Assembly: GCF_907164915.1 (NCBI RefSeq)
Contig: NC_061866.1
Location: 48,725,370-48,789,369 of the forward strand
Direction of reading: 5' to 3'
Source of the DNA: Impatiens glandulifera
Taxonomy: Eukaryota > Streptophyta > Magnoliopsida > Ericales > Balsaminaceae
DNA: 64,000 nucleotides
Part shown: piece after piece, positions 1 to 13,894 of the stretch
How positions within the stretch are numbered: position 1 is the stretch's first letter
Layout of the letters: each line of letters opens with the position of its first letter
Program-made: the position numbers and the translations under genes
The notes under the pieces: model-generated
The model's database searches: none
What the model saw: the letters and a program-made list of their open reading frames with translations, nothing else
Told to the model about the DNA's origin: nothing

Positions 1-812
1 TATCAAATTAACAAAAACGTCTGTATTGTTATTCTAACGTATCATTTTTATTTTTTTCTAATTAATTTGTTAGGTTCGTAAATAAAATAATATTTATAAA
101 TGTTTTAGACATATATTTTTTAAACTGAGTATTTTTTTTTTTTAATTTGAACATTATAATTTGTCAAATGTGGGTTGTGTTACTAAAATAAGTGTAATTT
201 AAACAAAAATTTGAGAAAATTCTTAAAGATATAGATTTGATTTTTATTTTTTATAAAATTTTGAGATGATATAACTTTGTCTACGATTTACTAATTTGAA
301 TGTATTTATATTTTAAATTGAGTCAAAATATACCTGTTCTAAATTAATTCTCGAATTCAATTTAAATGTCTTAAAGAATTTGTAATGTATAGAAATAGTT
401 GGAAAAAATAAAAGAGAGAAAATTGTTATTTAACTTTTTATAAGTATTATAAAATAATAAAGAAAAGAAAAATATTACAATAAATTAAGATAAAAGACGA
501 TCTTCAAATGACTACAATTCAAAGTTCAATTTGATAATAAAAAAAATAAAAAGCTCAAATTCTAGTCACATATAACAATGAGACCTAAAACAAATATATT
601 AATATATTAAAATACTACATTAGAATTAATGTACATCAATATATTTTCATTGTATGACTCTACCTTAGTTGTATTTGTTAAAAATTATAATATTTTAGGA
701 GAGCATATATATGCTAATAAATAATAAATTAATTTTTACCATAAAATAGATAAATAATCAAATAATAATTAGAATCTAAAAATGTGAAGTCTCAAAAATT
801 AGTGGTAAAATA

Positions 813-852
<40 letters not shown>

Positions 853-1103
853 TGAACTTTAAAATTATAGAGAAGTAAAAAGAGTTTGTAAATAGGCTCT
901 CTCTATATATATATAAAATATTATTTGGTTACATTTAAATTTGTCATAAAAAAAAAAGTGAATTGATTTTTCTAATGTCTTTGTTACAAAACATACAAAA
1001 ATGATTTTTTATATTTATATTAAAATGATTTTTACCTTTACTTCGTGAGAACGTAACGAATCCTAATTGGTATCATATTTTGATTGAAATGATCAGGATG
1101 GGA
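1..1103. other. AT-rich intergenic DNA
   Basis: No gene is visible. The stretch is very AT-rich with short homopolymer runs. An (AT)n microsatellite lies at about 816-846, and a shorter (TA)n run at about 905-916. It ends at the 9-bp target duplication of the adjoining Mutator-like element. Confidence 0.7.
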
Positions 1104-1112
1104 TATATATCA

Positions 1113-2469
1113 GAACCATTTCCTGGAACCATTTCCTGTCCTACCCACCTTTCAAACAATTTTTCCCAAACTACCCACCTTTTCATTCACATTCCCAAAC
1201 TACCCACCTTTCTCTCTCTAAATCATTAATCAACCCATTAATTAATTCACTCTCTATCTTAACCTACTAATTAACTCACTCTCTCTTTCTAAACCCATTA
1301 ATTAATTCCTCTCTCTTTCAACTATTAATTAATATCCTCACTTTTAAACTATTAATTAATTCAATTGAAATATATTATATAAATATTAAAATAAAATAAC
1401 ACATATGTTTTATTTTTATTTAAATCTATAAATATAATATATATAGTTCAAATTAAATACATTAAATTAAATAAAATAGAATACATTACATAAACGGGAA
1501 CTTGAAATAAAATATATTACATAAACATTAAAATAAAATACATTACATCACAATAAAATACATAACATAAACATTACAATAAAATAAAATACATAATAAA
1601 TATTAATCACGTTCAATATACAATAAAATGCATATTTTATCTTTATAATTCAATTTTTTTTATATTTGAAACTGCGACGTTTAATGACCTTCAAAATGGT
1701 CAAACTTATTGTCAAAGGTCAAGAGAATTATTTGAAACGGTTGAGAAAAAAACATCATCACACAAGATTATTCCATACAATGAACAAAGAGCAATCTTCG
1801 AAATCGTTACTGCACAATACAGAACCATAAATGGATATTGGAAGGGTGGTAACAAACATAATGTGGATTTATATAGAGGTTTTTGCTCTGGTGGAAAATG
1901 GAGTAGATATCATAAAATTGAATTATAAAGATAAAATATGCATTTTATTGTATATTGAATGATTAATATTTATTATGTATTTTATTTTATTGTAATGTTT
2001 ATGTTATGTATTTTATTGTGATGTAATGTATTTTATTTTAATTTTTATGTAATATATTTTATTTCAAGTTCCCGTTTATGTAATGTATTCTATTTTATTT
2101 TAATTTATAATAGCTATTTAAATTATTTAATTTAATGTATTTAATTTGAACTATATATATTATATTTACAGATTTAAATAAAAATAAAACGTGTTATTTT
2201 ATTTTAATATTTATATAATATATTTTAATTGAATTAATTAATAGTTTAAAAGTGAGAATATTAATTAATAGTTGAAAGAGATAGAGAAGTTAATTAATGG
2301 GTTTAGAGAGAGGGAGGGAGTTAATTAGTGGGTTAAGATAGAGAGTGAGTTAATTAATGGGTTGATTAATGATTTAGAGAGAGAAAGGTGGGTAGTTTGG
2401 GAATGTGAATGAAAAGGTGGGTAGTTTGGGAAAAATTGTTTGAAAGGTGGGTAGGACAGGAAATGGTTC
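1113..2469. mobile_element. Mutator-like element (MULE) with long terminal inverted repeats
   Basis: The two ends are inverted copies of each other. Left TIR is about 1113-1657 and right TIR about 1914-2469. They share blocks such as CCTACCCACCTTTC, CCCATTAATTAATTC and CAATAAAATGCATATTTT. The element is flanked by a perfect 9-bp direct repeat, TATATATCA, at 1104-1112 and 2470-2478. A 9-bp duplication and TIRs of several hundred bases are typical of plant MULEs. The left end carries a 13-bp tandem duplication (GAACCATTTCCTG twice) that the right end lacks. The 256-bp core encodes only a fragment resembling the C-terminus of a MULE transposase, so the copy is non-autonomous. The long inverted repeat could form a strong hairpin if transcribed. 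Confidence 0.88.
1671..1928 (+). pseudogene. Transposase C-terminal remnant (SWIM-like) inside the MULE
   Basis: An 85-codon open frame runs from the core into the right TIR and stops at 1926-1928. It has no in-frame ATG. The translation contains a segment like PYNEQRAIFEIVTAQYRT, then a W-K-G-G-N motif, then V-D-L and C-S-G-G-K-W. I recognise this as similar to the region before and within the SWIM zinc finger of MURA-type transposases, where C-x-C-G-K-W precedes the C-x-H pair. Here the second cysteine is glycine (GGT), and the frame ends before the C-x-H pair. The metal-binding motif is therefore broken. The alternative is a captured host fragment of a FAR1/FRS-type gene, which shares the fold. 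Confidence 0.6.
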
Positions 2470-2478
2470 TATATATCA

Positions 2479-4396
2479 GCATACTGCGTTCATATAGTAC
2501 TTCTTTTTTTTTTTTTTTTTTTGTCAATAAGGTAATTATGACAAATCTTGGGAGGTCCGTTCATTTTTATTTTATTTTATTTTATTTTATATTAAAATTT
2601 ATAATTACAAAAATTAAGAAAATAAAACCAATATACACTTATTACAACACATTTTTTTCATCAAATTAATTTTATTTTAAAAAAAACAAACTAACATAAA
2701 AACAAGCTTCTAAAAGAATTACTGTCAAAAGTTAATTTACTTATATTAAAAATAATGATTGATGGATGATTTTGAGTACATGTGAATATATTTTTTTGAT
2801 AAAAAAAAATTAAATGATATTAATATATATTAATAATTTAAAATAATAAATACTATATTATTTTAACTCACAAATTGAATTGACTGAAACAAACATAGAA
2901 AATAATGAAACTAAAATTTTAAATTATAGTTATTCTGATAAAGAGTGATATAGATTTTAGATTAAAAAAAATCATAAATCGAATTCGAATCTAGGCTAAC
3001 ATCCGTTAAAATTAAAGTATTTGGAACAGTGAAAGCCAAACGTGGAAGAAGGGGCGGTTTGAAAGGTGATGTATCATGTATGCACTTTCATTTCACTAAT
3101 TAATTAATTAATTAATTAATTGACTTCATAATTCTATTAGACTCGGATTACGATCGAGATATTATTAAACGCGTCTCATAAAGCAATCTTTCTCTTTCAA
3201 AATGTTCTTCGCATGTCCAGCTAGGAAACTTTTTATTCCCAAAAAAAAAGAAAAAAGAAGGTTCTTAGATCTCAGGTGGTCAGTACGGGACACGTGTAGA
3301 GTGAAAATGGAAACTGTTCCCATAATTGAGGATGCAACGCGGGGTTCGGTTGGTTGGGTTGGGTTAGGACCGATTGATCAAAACGTGTATAAACCACCAT
3401 TAATTAATTATATATATATTCTTCTCTCTAATTCTAATTGTCTCTTATACTAAATTTAGTATATTCATGTCTTAATTACTTCTTGATTTCTATCTATCTA
3501 TTTTTTATTCCATTTGTGTGTGATCGATCATTGTATCCTACTAGCTAAAAAAAATTTAAGAATGATTTAGTTCATATATATTTGTAAGTTCCATTGAATT
3601 GAATAGTAACAACACTCACATCACATCATGATAATACAAGGCCACATGTATCATATTTTGATATTTGCTCTCACTTTACTTTTCTTAATTAAAATATTTA
3701 TTTTTTTATTTTTAAAAAAGGAAACATATTTCTTTATATAAAGGGTTTGTCTGATTATATATAGTAGACAAATCTCTAAACATAGACATCAAAATGTTGC
3801 AACCTTAGTCAAATCACACATGTCTTATTAAGTGGAAAATAATTGAATGCTAGATAGATGAAACCAAAATCTCTTCAACTATCTTCCACATAATTATACT
3901 CAAAAGATTCAAAACAAATACAACACTTAATATATACACGTCATTCAATATTTTCCTAGGTGAGACTTGCACAAACGTATTCTCATTAACTATAGTTGTA
4001 AATGTAAAGTTATAGTTGTGGATAAGAATGGATGTTAAAATTAAAGTTAGAATGAGTTTGAAAAAAATAAATAAATATTTCATCATAGTAAATAACAATA
4101 ATTAAGGTGAATTTTAGGATTCAATTACATCTTTACGAGACATTATTATGAATTATATTGTTTGTTTACTTAAAATTATTTTTCTTATTTATTTGTAGAG
4201 GTGTCCTATCTATCTTATTATGTTAATCATTAAATATATATATATATAATTCAAACTTTATTTAATTTTAAAAATCCCAATTTGAAAAATAATATTAGAA
4301 GGAGAGAGAGGGAGCTCGTGGCAAAGCTTGGAAGCTCAACTTCCCACATTATTTTCGTCAAACCTCTTTCCCACTCTTCTCCCCATACGAAACATA
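2479..4396. other. Distal upstream region of the NCED gene
   Basis: No convincing gene. It contains a poly-T run at about 2503-2522, (TTTTA)n at about 2565-2590, and a (TTAA)n-type microsatellite at about 3097-3121. The open frame at 3202-3453 starts at a non-ATG codon in one reading and has no recognisable family, so I do not call it. A palindromic G-box is listed separately. The region probably includes the distal NCED promoter. Confidence 0.6.
3291..3296. promoter_or_regulatory. Distal G-box (CACGTG)
   Basis: CACGTG occurs in the context GGACACGTGT, about 1.1 kb upstream of the NCED TATA box. The ACGTGT core matches ABRE/G-box sites bound by bZIP factors. Function is inferred from motif and position only. 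Confidence 0.4.
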
Positions 4397-4427
4397 ACAC
4401 GTGGATATTCTCCCCTTTCTATATATA
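4397..4427 (+). promoter_or_regulatory. NCED core promoter: ABRE/G-box and TATA box
   Basis: ACACGTGG (4397-4404) holds a palindromic CACGTG and matches a classical ABA-response element. TATATATA (4420-4427) lies 16 bp downstream. A start of transcription about 25-35 bp beyond the TATA box would fall near 4455, giving a leader of about 80 bases before the ATG at 4535. The TATA box sits downstream of the earlier part of the open frame, which argues against any start codon before 4535. Confidence 0.6.
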
Positions 4428-4499
4428 GCATTCCATTCTCCTTATTTTTCACAAACCCTAATCAAACATCATTTTCTCTCCATATATATAATTTATTCT

Positions 4500-4568
4500 A
4501 TGTTTTTATTCTACTTCATCATAAACACGACAATATGGCTTCTTCTTCTTGTTCCTCAGCTAAACTAG
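4500..4568 (+). promoter_or_regulatory. Upstream ORF overlapping the NCED start codon
   Basis: An ATG at 4500-4502 lies between the inferred transcription start and the main ATG, 35 bases upstream of it and in another frame. It encodes 22 residues, begins M-F-L-F-Y-F, is strongly hydrophobic, and stops at TAG 4566-4568, past the main start. Its context (ctATGt) is weak, so leaky scanning is plausible. Overlapping uORFs generally reduce translation of the main frame. Whether it is in the mRNA depends on the true start of transcription. Confidence 0.5.
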
Positions 4569-6289
4569 TAAATCCATCTAATCATTTCTTTTATAATCCT
4601 CGCTTAAGTTCTTCTTCCTCATCAATTTCATTCTCATCCAATCCCAACAAGAACAGCAACAACAAACATAGAATAAATTGCTCTGCCTCTAATAATATCT
4701 TCAACTTCCTCAATCACTCCACTAACATAACTAATCCCAATCCATTCAACATCTTCCAGAAAGCCGCCGCCGCAATCCTAGACGCCGCCGAAACTACCTT
4801 GGTCGCGCATGAGACCCAAAAACCCTTATCAAAAACCACTGACCCACGTGTTCAAATTGCCGGTAATTTTGCTCCGGTGCCAGAGCAACCCGTACACAGA
4901 AACCTCCCTGTTGTCGGTCAAATACCTGATTCTATTAACGGCGTCTACGTCAGAAACGGCGCTAACCCACTCTTCGAACCGGTTGCCGGTCATCATTTCT
5001 TCGATGGAGACGGAATGGTTCACGCCGTTAAGTTTGACAAAGGTTCGGCTAGCTACGCTTGTCGGTTCACTAAAACAGAACGCTTTGTTCAAGAAAAAGC
5101 ATTGGGTCGGCCGGTTTTCCCTAAGGCGATTGGAGAATTGCATGGACATTTAGGAATCGCGCGTTTGATGTTGTTTTACGCTAGGGGGTTATTTGGAATC
5201 GTTGATCATAGTCGCGGCTCTGGCGTTGCTAACGCTGGTTTGGTTTACTTTGACGGACGTTTACTTGCCATGTCAGAAGATGACATTCCTTATCATGTCC
5301 AGATTACTGACGCCGGAGACCTTAAAACCGCCGGCCGGTATGATTTTAACGGGAAGCTTAAAACAGCCATGATCGCACATCCAAAAGTCGACCCTGTTTC
5401 CGGCGAGCTATTTGCATTGAGCTCTGATGTTGTTCAGAAACCTTATCTTAAATACTTTAGAGTCTCACCCACCGGTGAGAAATCACCGGACGTGGAAATT
5501 CCCTTGCCGGAGCCGACAATGATGCATGATTTCGCCATAACAGAGAACTTCGTAGTAATCCCAGATCAGAATGTTATTTTCAGACTACCTGAAATGATCC
5601 GGGACGGATCTCCGGTTGTCTATGATGATAAAAAGGTTTCTAGATTCGGGGTTTTGGATAAGAAAGCCGAAAATGCAGATCAATTAGTTTGGATCGACGT
5701 GCCGGATTGTTTCTGTTTCCATCTCTGGAACGCATGGGAGGAAATGGAGACCGACGAGATTGTCGTGGTCGGATCCTGCATGACGCCGGCGGACTCCGTT
5801 TTCAACGAGTGCGATGAAAGCTTGAAGAGCGTGTTATCAGAAATTCGGCTAAATCTGAAGACAGGAAAATCAACCCGGCGGCCAATCATGAAAGAAACCG
5901 ATCAAGTAAACCTAGAAGCGGGAATGGTGAACAAGAATTTACTAGGGAGAAAGAGTCAATTCGCATACTTGGCAATTGCAGAGCCATGGCCGAAAGTATC
6001 TGGGTTTGCAAAAGTGGATCTTTTCTCCGGCGAGGTAAAGAAGTTCAATTACGGGGATAACAAATACGGCGGCGAGCCAATGTTTGTTCCTGGTAAACTG
6101 GGTAGTGAAGAAGATGAAGGATATATATTGGCATTTGTTCATAATGAGAAGACATGGGAATCAGAGCTTCAAATAGTAAACGCTAAAAGTATGGAGCTTG
6201 AGGCTACAGTGAATCTCCCGTCGAGAGTTCCGTATGGATTTCATGGGACTTTCATTAGCGAAAAGGATCTATTCTTAACCCAACGGTGA
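4535..6289 (+). CDS. NCED: 9-cis-epoxycarotenoid dioxygenase, chloroplastic
   Basis: This enzyme cleaves 9-cis-violaxanthin or 9'-cis-neoxanthin to xanthoxin, the committed step of abscisic acid synthesis in plastids. The protein is 584 aa and intronless, as is usual for the NCED group. I chose ATG 4535 because it is the first in-frame ATG and lies downstream of a TATA box. Residues 1 to about 60 are Ser/Asn-rich, like a chloroplast transit peptide. A predicted amphipathic stretch at about 73-90 ([11 protein letters not shown]) matches the membrane-associating helix of the family. Four iron-binding histidines are present at H282 (TAMIAHPK), H331 (MMHDF), H396 ([11 protein letters not shown]) and H570 (YGFHGTF). 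The last few residues (FLTQR) differ from the endings I know, but the length is normal. The gene is likely stress-regulated. The NCED3-like class is probable; the exact paralog is undecided. Confidence 0.96.
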   Translation: MASSSCSSAKLVNPSNHFFYNPRLSSSSSSISFSSNPNKNSNNKHRINCSASNNIFNFLNHSTNITNPNPFNIFQKAAAAILDAAETTLVAHETQKPLSKTTDPRVQIAGNFAPVPEQPVHRNLPVVGQIPDSINGVYVRNGANPLFEPVAGHHFFDGDGMVHAVKFDKGSASYACRFTKTERFVQEKALGRPVFPKAIGELHGHLGIARLMLFYARGLFGIVDHSRGSGVANAGLVYFDGRLLAMSEDDIPYHVQITDAGDLKTAGRYDFNGKLKTAMIAHPKVDPVSGELFALSSDVVQKPYLKYFRVSPTGEKSPDVEIPLPEPTMMHDFAITENFVVIPDQNVIFRLPEMIRDGSPVVYDDKKVSRFGVLDKKAENADQLVWIDVPDCFCFHLWNAWEEMETDEIVVVGSCMTPADSVFNECDESLKSVLSEIRLNLKTGKSTRRPIMKETDQVNLEAGMVNKNLLGRKSQFAYLAIAEPWPKVSGFAKVDLFSGEVKKFNYGDNKYGGEPMFVPGKLGSEEDEGYILAFVHNEKTWESELQIVNAKSMELEATVNLPSRVPYGFHGTFISEKDLFLTQR

Positions 6290-8083
6290 TTATAGATTGA
6301 TCATAGATAGAAAATCATTCATTCTTTATTTAATTTGAACAAAGGTAGCAAATTTATATTTTCTGGTTTGAAATGTGAATGAGGGAGAGTGGTATTATAC
6401 ATAAAATTGTAGTCTTTACAGTTTCTTTAATTCATTTTTGTCATATTCTTGATTAATAATAATAATAATAATAATAATATACATATTAAATAGGACAAAT
6501 ATTAAATGTTATTAGAAGAAAAATTATTAATTGATCCCTTTCGTTATCAGCCCACCACCGACTATTGAATTGAGGGTTGAAATTGAAAGTGATGGTTGCA
6601 GCAATTCTCAACTTTACTGTCTAATTTCTAAACATTAATTATAAATAGTTTTTGTTCTGCAATAATATTTCCAGCTTCCTAAATAAAAATCATAATTATA
6701 TAACCTATATTATAGGTGAACAATAGTGTATAATAGTTTTTTTTTAATTTTTTGATTAAGTTTAAATCTCATTTATATATTTTGCATAAATTATTTTAAA
6801 TATATATATATATATTATAATTTATAAAAAATAATAATTTATATATAATAAAAACTGACCAACAACACAATCATAATATATATGAAATAATAATAATAAT
6901 AATAAAAATAAAAATAAAGTCACAATACATGATAATAATAAAAATATACATTATTATAAAAATTTTAATATATTAAATTATTTATACTCTGAAAATAGGT
7001 TAAGACAATTTCTAACAATTTTTTGTTTCTTTGATAAAAATATATAGAAAGTGGACATAAGATATAACAAAAATAATAAGTCTTACCAAAAATAGATTAG
7101 TAGCTAAAATAATAGATTAAATGTCTTGATGCGGAGAACTTGATCGTATTGGGTGATAATATCCTCTATTTTTTTTTTTCAATTTAGTTTATTTAATTTT
7201 AAAAATAAGTAAAATTTAAGTTTCTTCATTCGTTTTATCCATATTTTTTTCTTTATTTTTTTAAGTCAACACCAACTATAATTCTTAAATTTGTCCTATA
7301 AATGTCACATAATTCTCACTAAAACGACTTGATTGAAAGTTTAAACATGATTTTAGCGTTATCTAAGAACCTTCTTAGAAAAGAATAACATAACTCTGAG
7401 AAACCCATGAATAAATCAATGTAGGCCTAAATTGAGACTAAAGACAATTCTATAAAAGTCCCTTAATCGGCAGGCATATTATTAATGAAGTTTTTCAGAA
7501 AAAAACAACTAAAGTAGAGCCACTAGATTAATCAAAGAAGGGTGCCTGTCATGGGGTAGGAATGATTGGACAAGGCCTTTATTTATACCCTACCTTATTT
7601 AAGTTCTGCATGTAAAATTATTCATAAATTACACTATTCTTCTTCTTCTTCATCTTATTATTGGCTTCTTGTGACTGCGGCAGAACTCATATCCTTTTTC
7701 TGTTTCTCCTACTTTATTTTCCACAAAAAAAAAAACACCTCATTTCAAACTATCTCATGTTCAATGTATATATAAAAGAGTCCTGTTTTGTTTAATTCAC
7801 AAAAACACACTGATGGAAGAAACTCTCCAAAATATACAAGAAATTGATGAGCCCAGTCACCATTAAATAAAAGTATATAAATATCCATACACCAATACAG
7901 TCCCCAAAGTTTTAAAACAAGTTACAATAGTTTTATGAAATTCATTGCATCATAATCGAAAGAGAAAACACGTCTCTTCCATCCAAATTATAATGTGGTT
8001 GCTCACATTTATTTTACGACACCACCCATTACAGATGCAGCTGTTTGCTCAGCATGAAAGAAAAAAGCAAGATGGCTGGATTT
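6290..8083. other. Convergent intergenic region, NCED to glycolate oxidase
   Basis: This holds the 3' flanks of two convergent genes. An (AAT)n microsatellite lies at about 6455-6478 and AT-rich tracts at about 6800-6850 and 6885-6920. A CTT-rich stretch is at about 7639-7653. Small open frames (7566-7775, 7945-8130) have no family signature and are probably chance or 3' UTR sequence of the minus-strand gene. Confidence 0.55.
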
Positions 8084-10326
<2,243 letters not shown>

Positions 10327-10520
10327 CTTAGCTAACCTTCAAGGCATATCAAATAAGTTTAAAAGCAGTATATTCAACATTTGATCATAATAGATATGTA
10401 AATACCCAATACCCAAATGAAAAAGGGAGAGTTCAGACCTTAAGCGAACAGAGAAAGCAGAGCAGGGGAAGAGGAGGATGAGAAAGAAGAAGGGCTAAGG
10501 ATTGGAAAACGTTTAAAGGG
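10327..10520 (-). promoter_or_regulatory. Glycolate oxidase 5' UTR with probable leader intron
   Basis: Upstream of the ATG, read on the minus strand, a pyrimidine-rich leader (about 10500-10440) ends in CGCTTAAG/GTCTGA. This looks like a donor at 10438. A matching acceptor lies just before the start codon, as GAAG/GTTAGCTAAG at about 10337, or TTAG a few bases later. A leader intron of about 100 bp is therefore likely. The transcription start was not located. Confidence 0.45.
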
Positions 10521-11479
10521 GTTTGGACGGATGAAAATAGGAATTGAGATGAGGACAAATTAGGGATGAGTATTTGGAGGTGGAAATTAGAAGGCACATC
10601 CGATCAGGGGCAAATGGCTGCGTCTCTTCCACATGAGTCGTTAATGTGTTTCAGGGTCTCTCTTGAGTCTTCGTTATCATCAACCCATTAAAAATAAACT
10701 CTTTTTTTGCCCAAATAATGCAATGTGGATAAACATCGTCGTCATCTTCTTCAATAGATCTGTCTGTATGCGAGCGAGTGACTAAAGTATAGTAATTTTT
10801 TGGCGCAATCTATCTCCCTCCACATGACTGACTGCCCCCATCTCTCCCTCCCTTTAAAGAATGTATTTTTAGGCTTTGTCTGCGTATAAAATCACCGAAA
10901 GATGACAGAGGAAAAGGTTATCTTTTCTTTAAGAAATCTTGTTTGATTCAAGCTTATCTTTTCATAGTATTATAAAAACAAAATAGTACATTAAAAACAA
11001 TTTAGCTTACACTAACACAACTTTTTTTTCTTTTTTCTTTTTTTTTCTTATAGGCCAACATTTTACAATTTATAAAATCTAGTAGTCAATAAAAAAATAT
11101 TTTATTTGTCTCACTATAATATTCTTTTTTTTTTATCAATTTGTAAGATTTTTTTTATTTATAAATCAAATCAATACATTTAAGTAACGTTTGTTACATA
11201 GTACTAGTTATATATGTATAAGATATAAGGGGATATAATTTGTATAAGATATTAAAATATATAAATTATATAGATGAAGTTTAGTTGGATAAATAAAACA
11301 AGTATAAATTATATAGATTTTATAATTTTGTGTTTGGTTTTATTATTTTATCCTTATATTTATATAAATTATTTTAATATTTATATAAATTATTTTAATA
11401 TTTTTTATTAATTCTATTTAAACTAAAAAATATTTAATAGTATATAAATATTTTAAAAAATAAATAATAATGCTATATG

Positions 11480-11537
<58 letters not shown>

Positions 11538-13325
11538 TTCTTATATTTTAATTTTTATACTTAAATAAATATTTATCAATAATTAATATTATTAAATATA
11601 TAATAACAACATCACAAATAAATTAGAATTTCAATAATTTGCTGAACCTTCCATTTTTTTTTATAGATTGTTCTAAGTTGTGAATGATTAATAAGAATTG
11701 ATGTAACTTATATCTTCATAGAAATAAGAATTTATTCAATTATAGGTCCAGCTAAAAATAAAACTTGCTAAAATAACTACTAAGATAATCTGGTATTCAA
11801 TGTAATCTAGCCTAATAAATAAATAAAAAATGCAGCTAAGAATTTAAGTTAAAAATAAGAATGATCTAAATGTTTGAGGAGATAAAGAATATAAATTAAT
11901 AGGATTAAAAAATGGAAAAAAAATTAGAAAATTTTATACCTAGGCATCCTTGTTACAATTTTATACCTCTTTTAAGGTATAAATTATACCTTTAACATCA
12001 CTGTATATATAACCCTTTTTAACCAAACATCAACTTAAATTCATGTAGATATTATTATTCTATATATACTATCATCAAACCAAACGGAGGCTTATGGTAC
12101 ATTCATTTCAGTATCAGTATAATATTATATTGGTTGATACGTAAAAATAACATATTAACTTTAAAAAAAAATCAATTTATAGGATTACTATATAAAACTA
12201 AAAATTACAAATATTTATTATAAAATAAAATATTATTGTGAAAAATTCAACCTATTTAAACACTAGTCAATGTTAAAAATTAAATTTAATTAATTAAAAT
12301 TAATATGAATAAACATAGTTTTTTAATTAAAATGAAAGAGATAAATCTGATTTTCAATCACATTTGCATCTACAAAAAAATTTAAAAAATTGATAATACC
12401 GTCCATATTTAGATAATAATAAATATTACTCTTTTCAATTTCTCCATTTTCTTTGATCCATTCAAATTCAAGTTTATCATTATTATTTTTTCTTTCAATA
12501 ATATTACGGTTTTGATTTAATTTAATTTTTATAAAATTATGTTTTTATAATTAAATTAACATTAAATATATTTAAAAAATAAAATAAATCTATTAAATTT
12601 TTAAAGACAAAAATAAATATATTGAAAGTTGAGTCTTGAATATGTTAGAATTTTTTTATTAAAATTGATCAATTTATTAATAACTGTTTGATTTTAAGGA
12701 AGATTTCATAATGAATCGATGAATTTAATTTTTGAGATAAAAGTTAAAACGAAATTAGTCATTCTTTATTTTCTTATATATATATTTATATATATATATA
12801 TTTAAATAAATATTATTTCGGTATATAACAATATATTAAAAATTTAAAAATCTCAAACATTTATCATAATAATAAATACCGGTATCGGTATCATATCTTA
12901 CTTTTTTTAGTTATAAAAAAAAATAAATATTTTCAATACTTTACGTATGGTGTTTTTAATATACCGACAATATCGATAATTTTCGAACTTTCTTTGACAA
13001 TAATTACATTGAGTTTTCATATGTTCGTTACCTATATTATTTTAATATTTTCTTATTTGAGTATGTAACCTACACATACGAGATTAGAAAGTTCAACAAT
13101 TTTGTATATACTATTTTAGAATAAAATATTACTGTTGAAAACTCTTCATCAATGTGTTACTTATTTTTTCTCTTAGATAAAATTAATTTGGTTAGAAACA
13201 CATCTTCTCAAGATATGGAAAATATAAAATCACTTATATTTTTACAATTAAATAAAAAACATTACAAGGAAAAATTATTTTTTAATTTGACCTAAAAAAA
13301 AGTTAGGTTATAATTTGACAAAACT
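10521..13325. other. AT-rich intergenic DNA between divergent genes
   Basis: No gene is supported. The part next to 10521-10860 probably includes the glycolate oxidase promoter. An (AT)n microsatellite of about 53 bp lies at about 11482-11534, with shorter ones near 12775-12800. The rest is low-complexity AT-rich sequence without recognisable coding frames. Confidence 0.6.
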
Positions 13326-13329
13326 TATT

Positions 13330-13430
13330 AAGGTAATCAAGTGATAAGAGTAGCTTAAAAGACCAAAATGTCACAAGTTCGATACCATCTGGAAGCATTT
13401 TGAGTTGAAAATGAAGGCCATGACGGTTGG
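13330..13430 (+). mobile_element. Possible tRNA-derived SINE head
   Basis: The segment contains GATAAGAGTAGCTTA, resembling an A box, and CAAGTTCGATACC, resembling a B box (GTTCGA core). The spacing is about 35 bp, as in tRNA-derived SINEs. It runs directly into the GC-rich element that follows. No target duplication was identified, so the call is tentative. Confidence 0.35.
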
Positions 13431-13433
13431 GTG

Positions 13434-13894
13434 TAAGGATGACAATTTGAAACCGTCCCGTGGTAACCAAACCGAATTACCCTGTTCGAGGCGGTATTTC
13501 CCTGAAATCGAACGGGGATAGGGTGAGATGATATTTGTGTCCCCCGCCCCAATCTCACCCCAATTCTACTCCAAATACTATAAACACAATTAAATATATT
13601 AAATCACCAATATATTTATTTATTTATTATATTTATAAGGCTTATAACTTTATTTCTTTATAATAATATAGAATTTCAATATATTACAATACATATTATA
13701 TTAAAAAATTCGTTTATATAATTTTATTATAATATTTTTTTACTTTTTATAAAAATATTTTATAAACGGTGCCCCGCGGGGATTCTCCAAAACCGAACAA
13801 GGCGGGGATAATAATAAAAAAATTTCTAAAATAAAAACATGACGGGATGATAAATGCATTCCCTGCCCGAACCACAACTTTTTTGGCATCCCTA
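13434..13894. mobile_element. GC-islanded non-autonomous element with imperfect inverted ends
   Basis: The two ends resemble each other in inverted orientation. The left begins AGGATGACAATTTGAAACCG; the right end read in reverse begins AGGGATGCCAAAAAAGTTGTGG and then TTCGGGC. GC-rich blocks (CCCCCGCCCC at about 13540, GGTGCCCCGCGGGGATTCTC near 13770) stand out in a strongly AT-rich region. No coding frame is present. A related but weaker GC-rich patch occurs near 22605-22670. The superfamily is not determined. Confidence 0.4.

Noticed and set aside
3202..3453. 83-codon frame upstream of NCED
   Set aside because: Low complexity with A-rich and TA-rich parts, no known domain, and no codon-use signal that stands out.
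4328..4534. N-terminal extension of NCED in the same frame
   Set aside because: The frame has no ATG before 4535, and a TATA box at 4420-4427 lies inside it, so it is promoter and leader sequence.
4809..6142. Other-frame and antisense open frames within NCED (for example 4829-5149 and 5942-6142 on the minus strand)
   Set aside because: They are shadows of a GC-richer coding region and show no family features.
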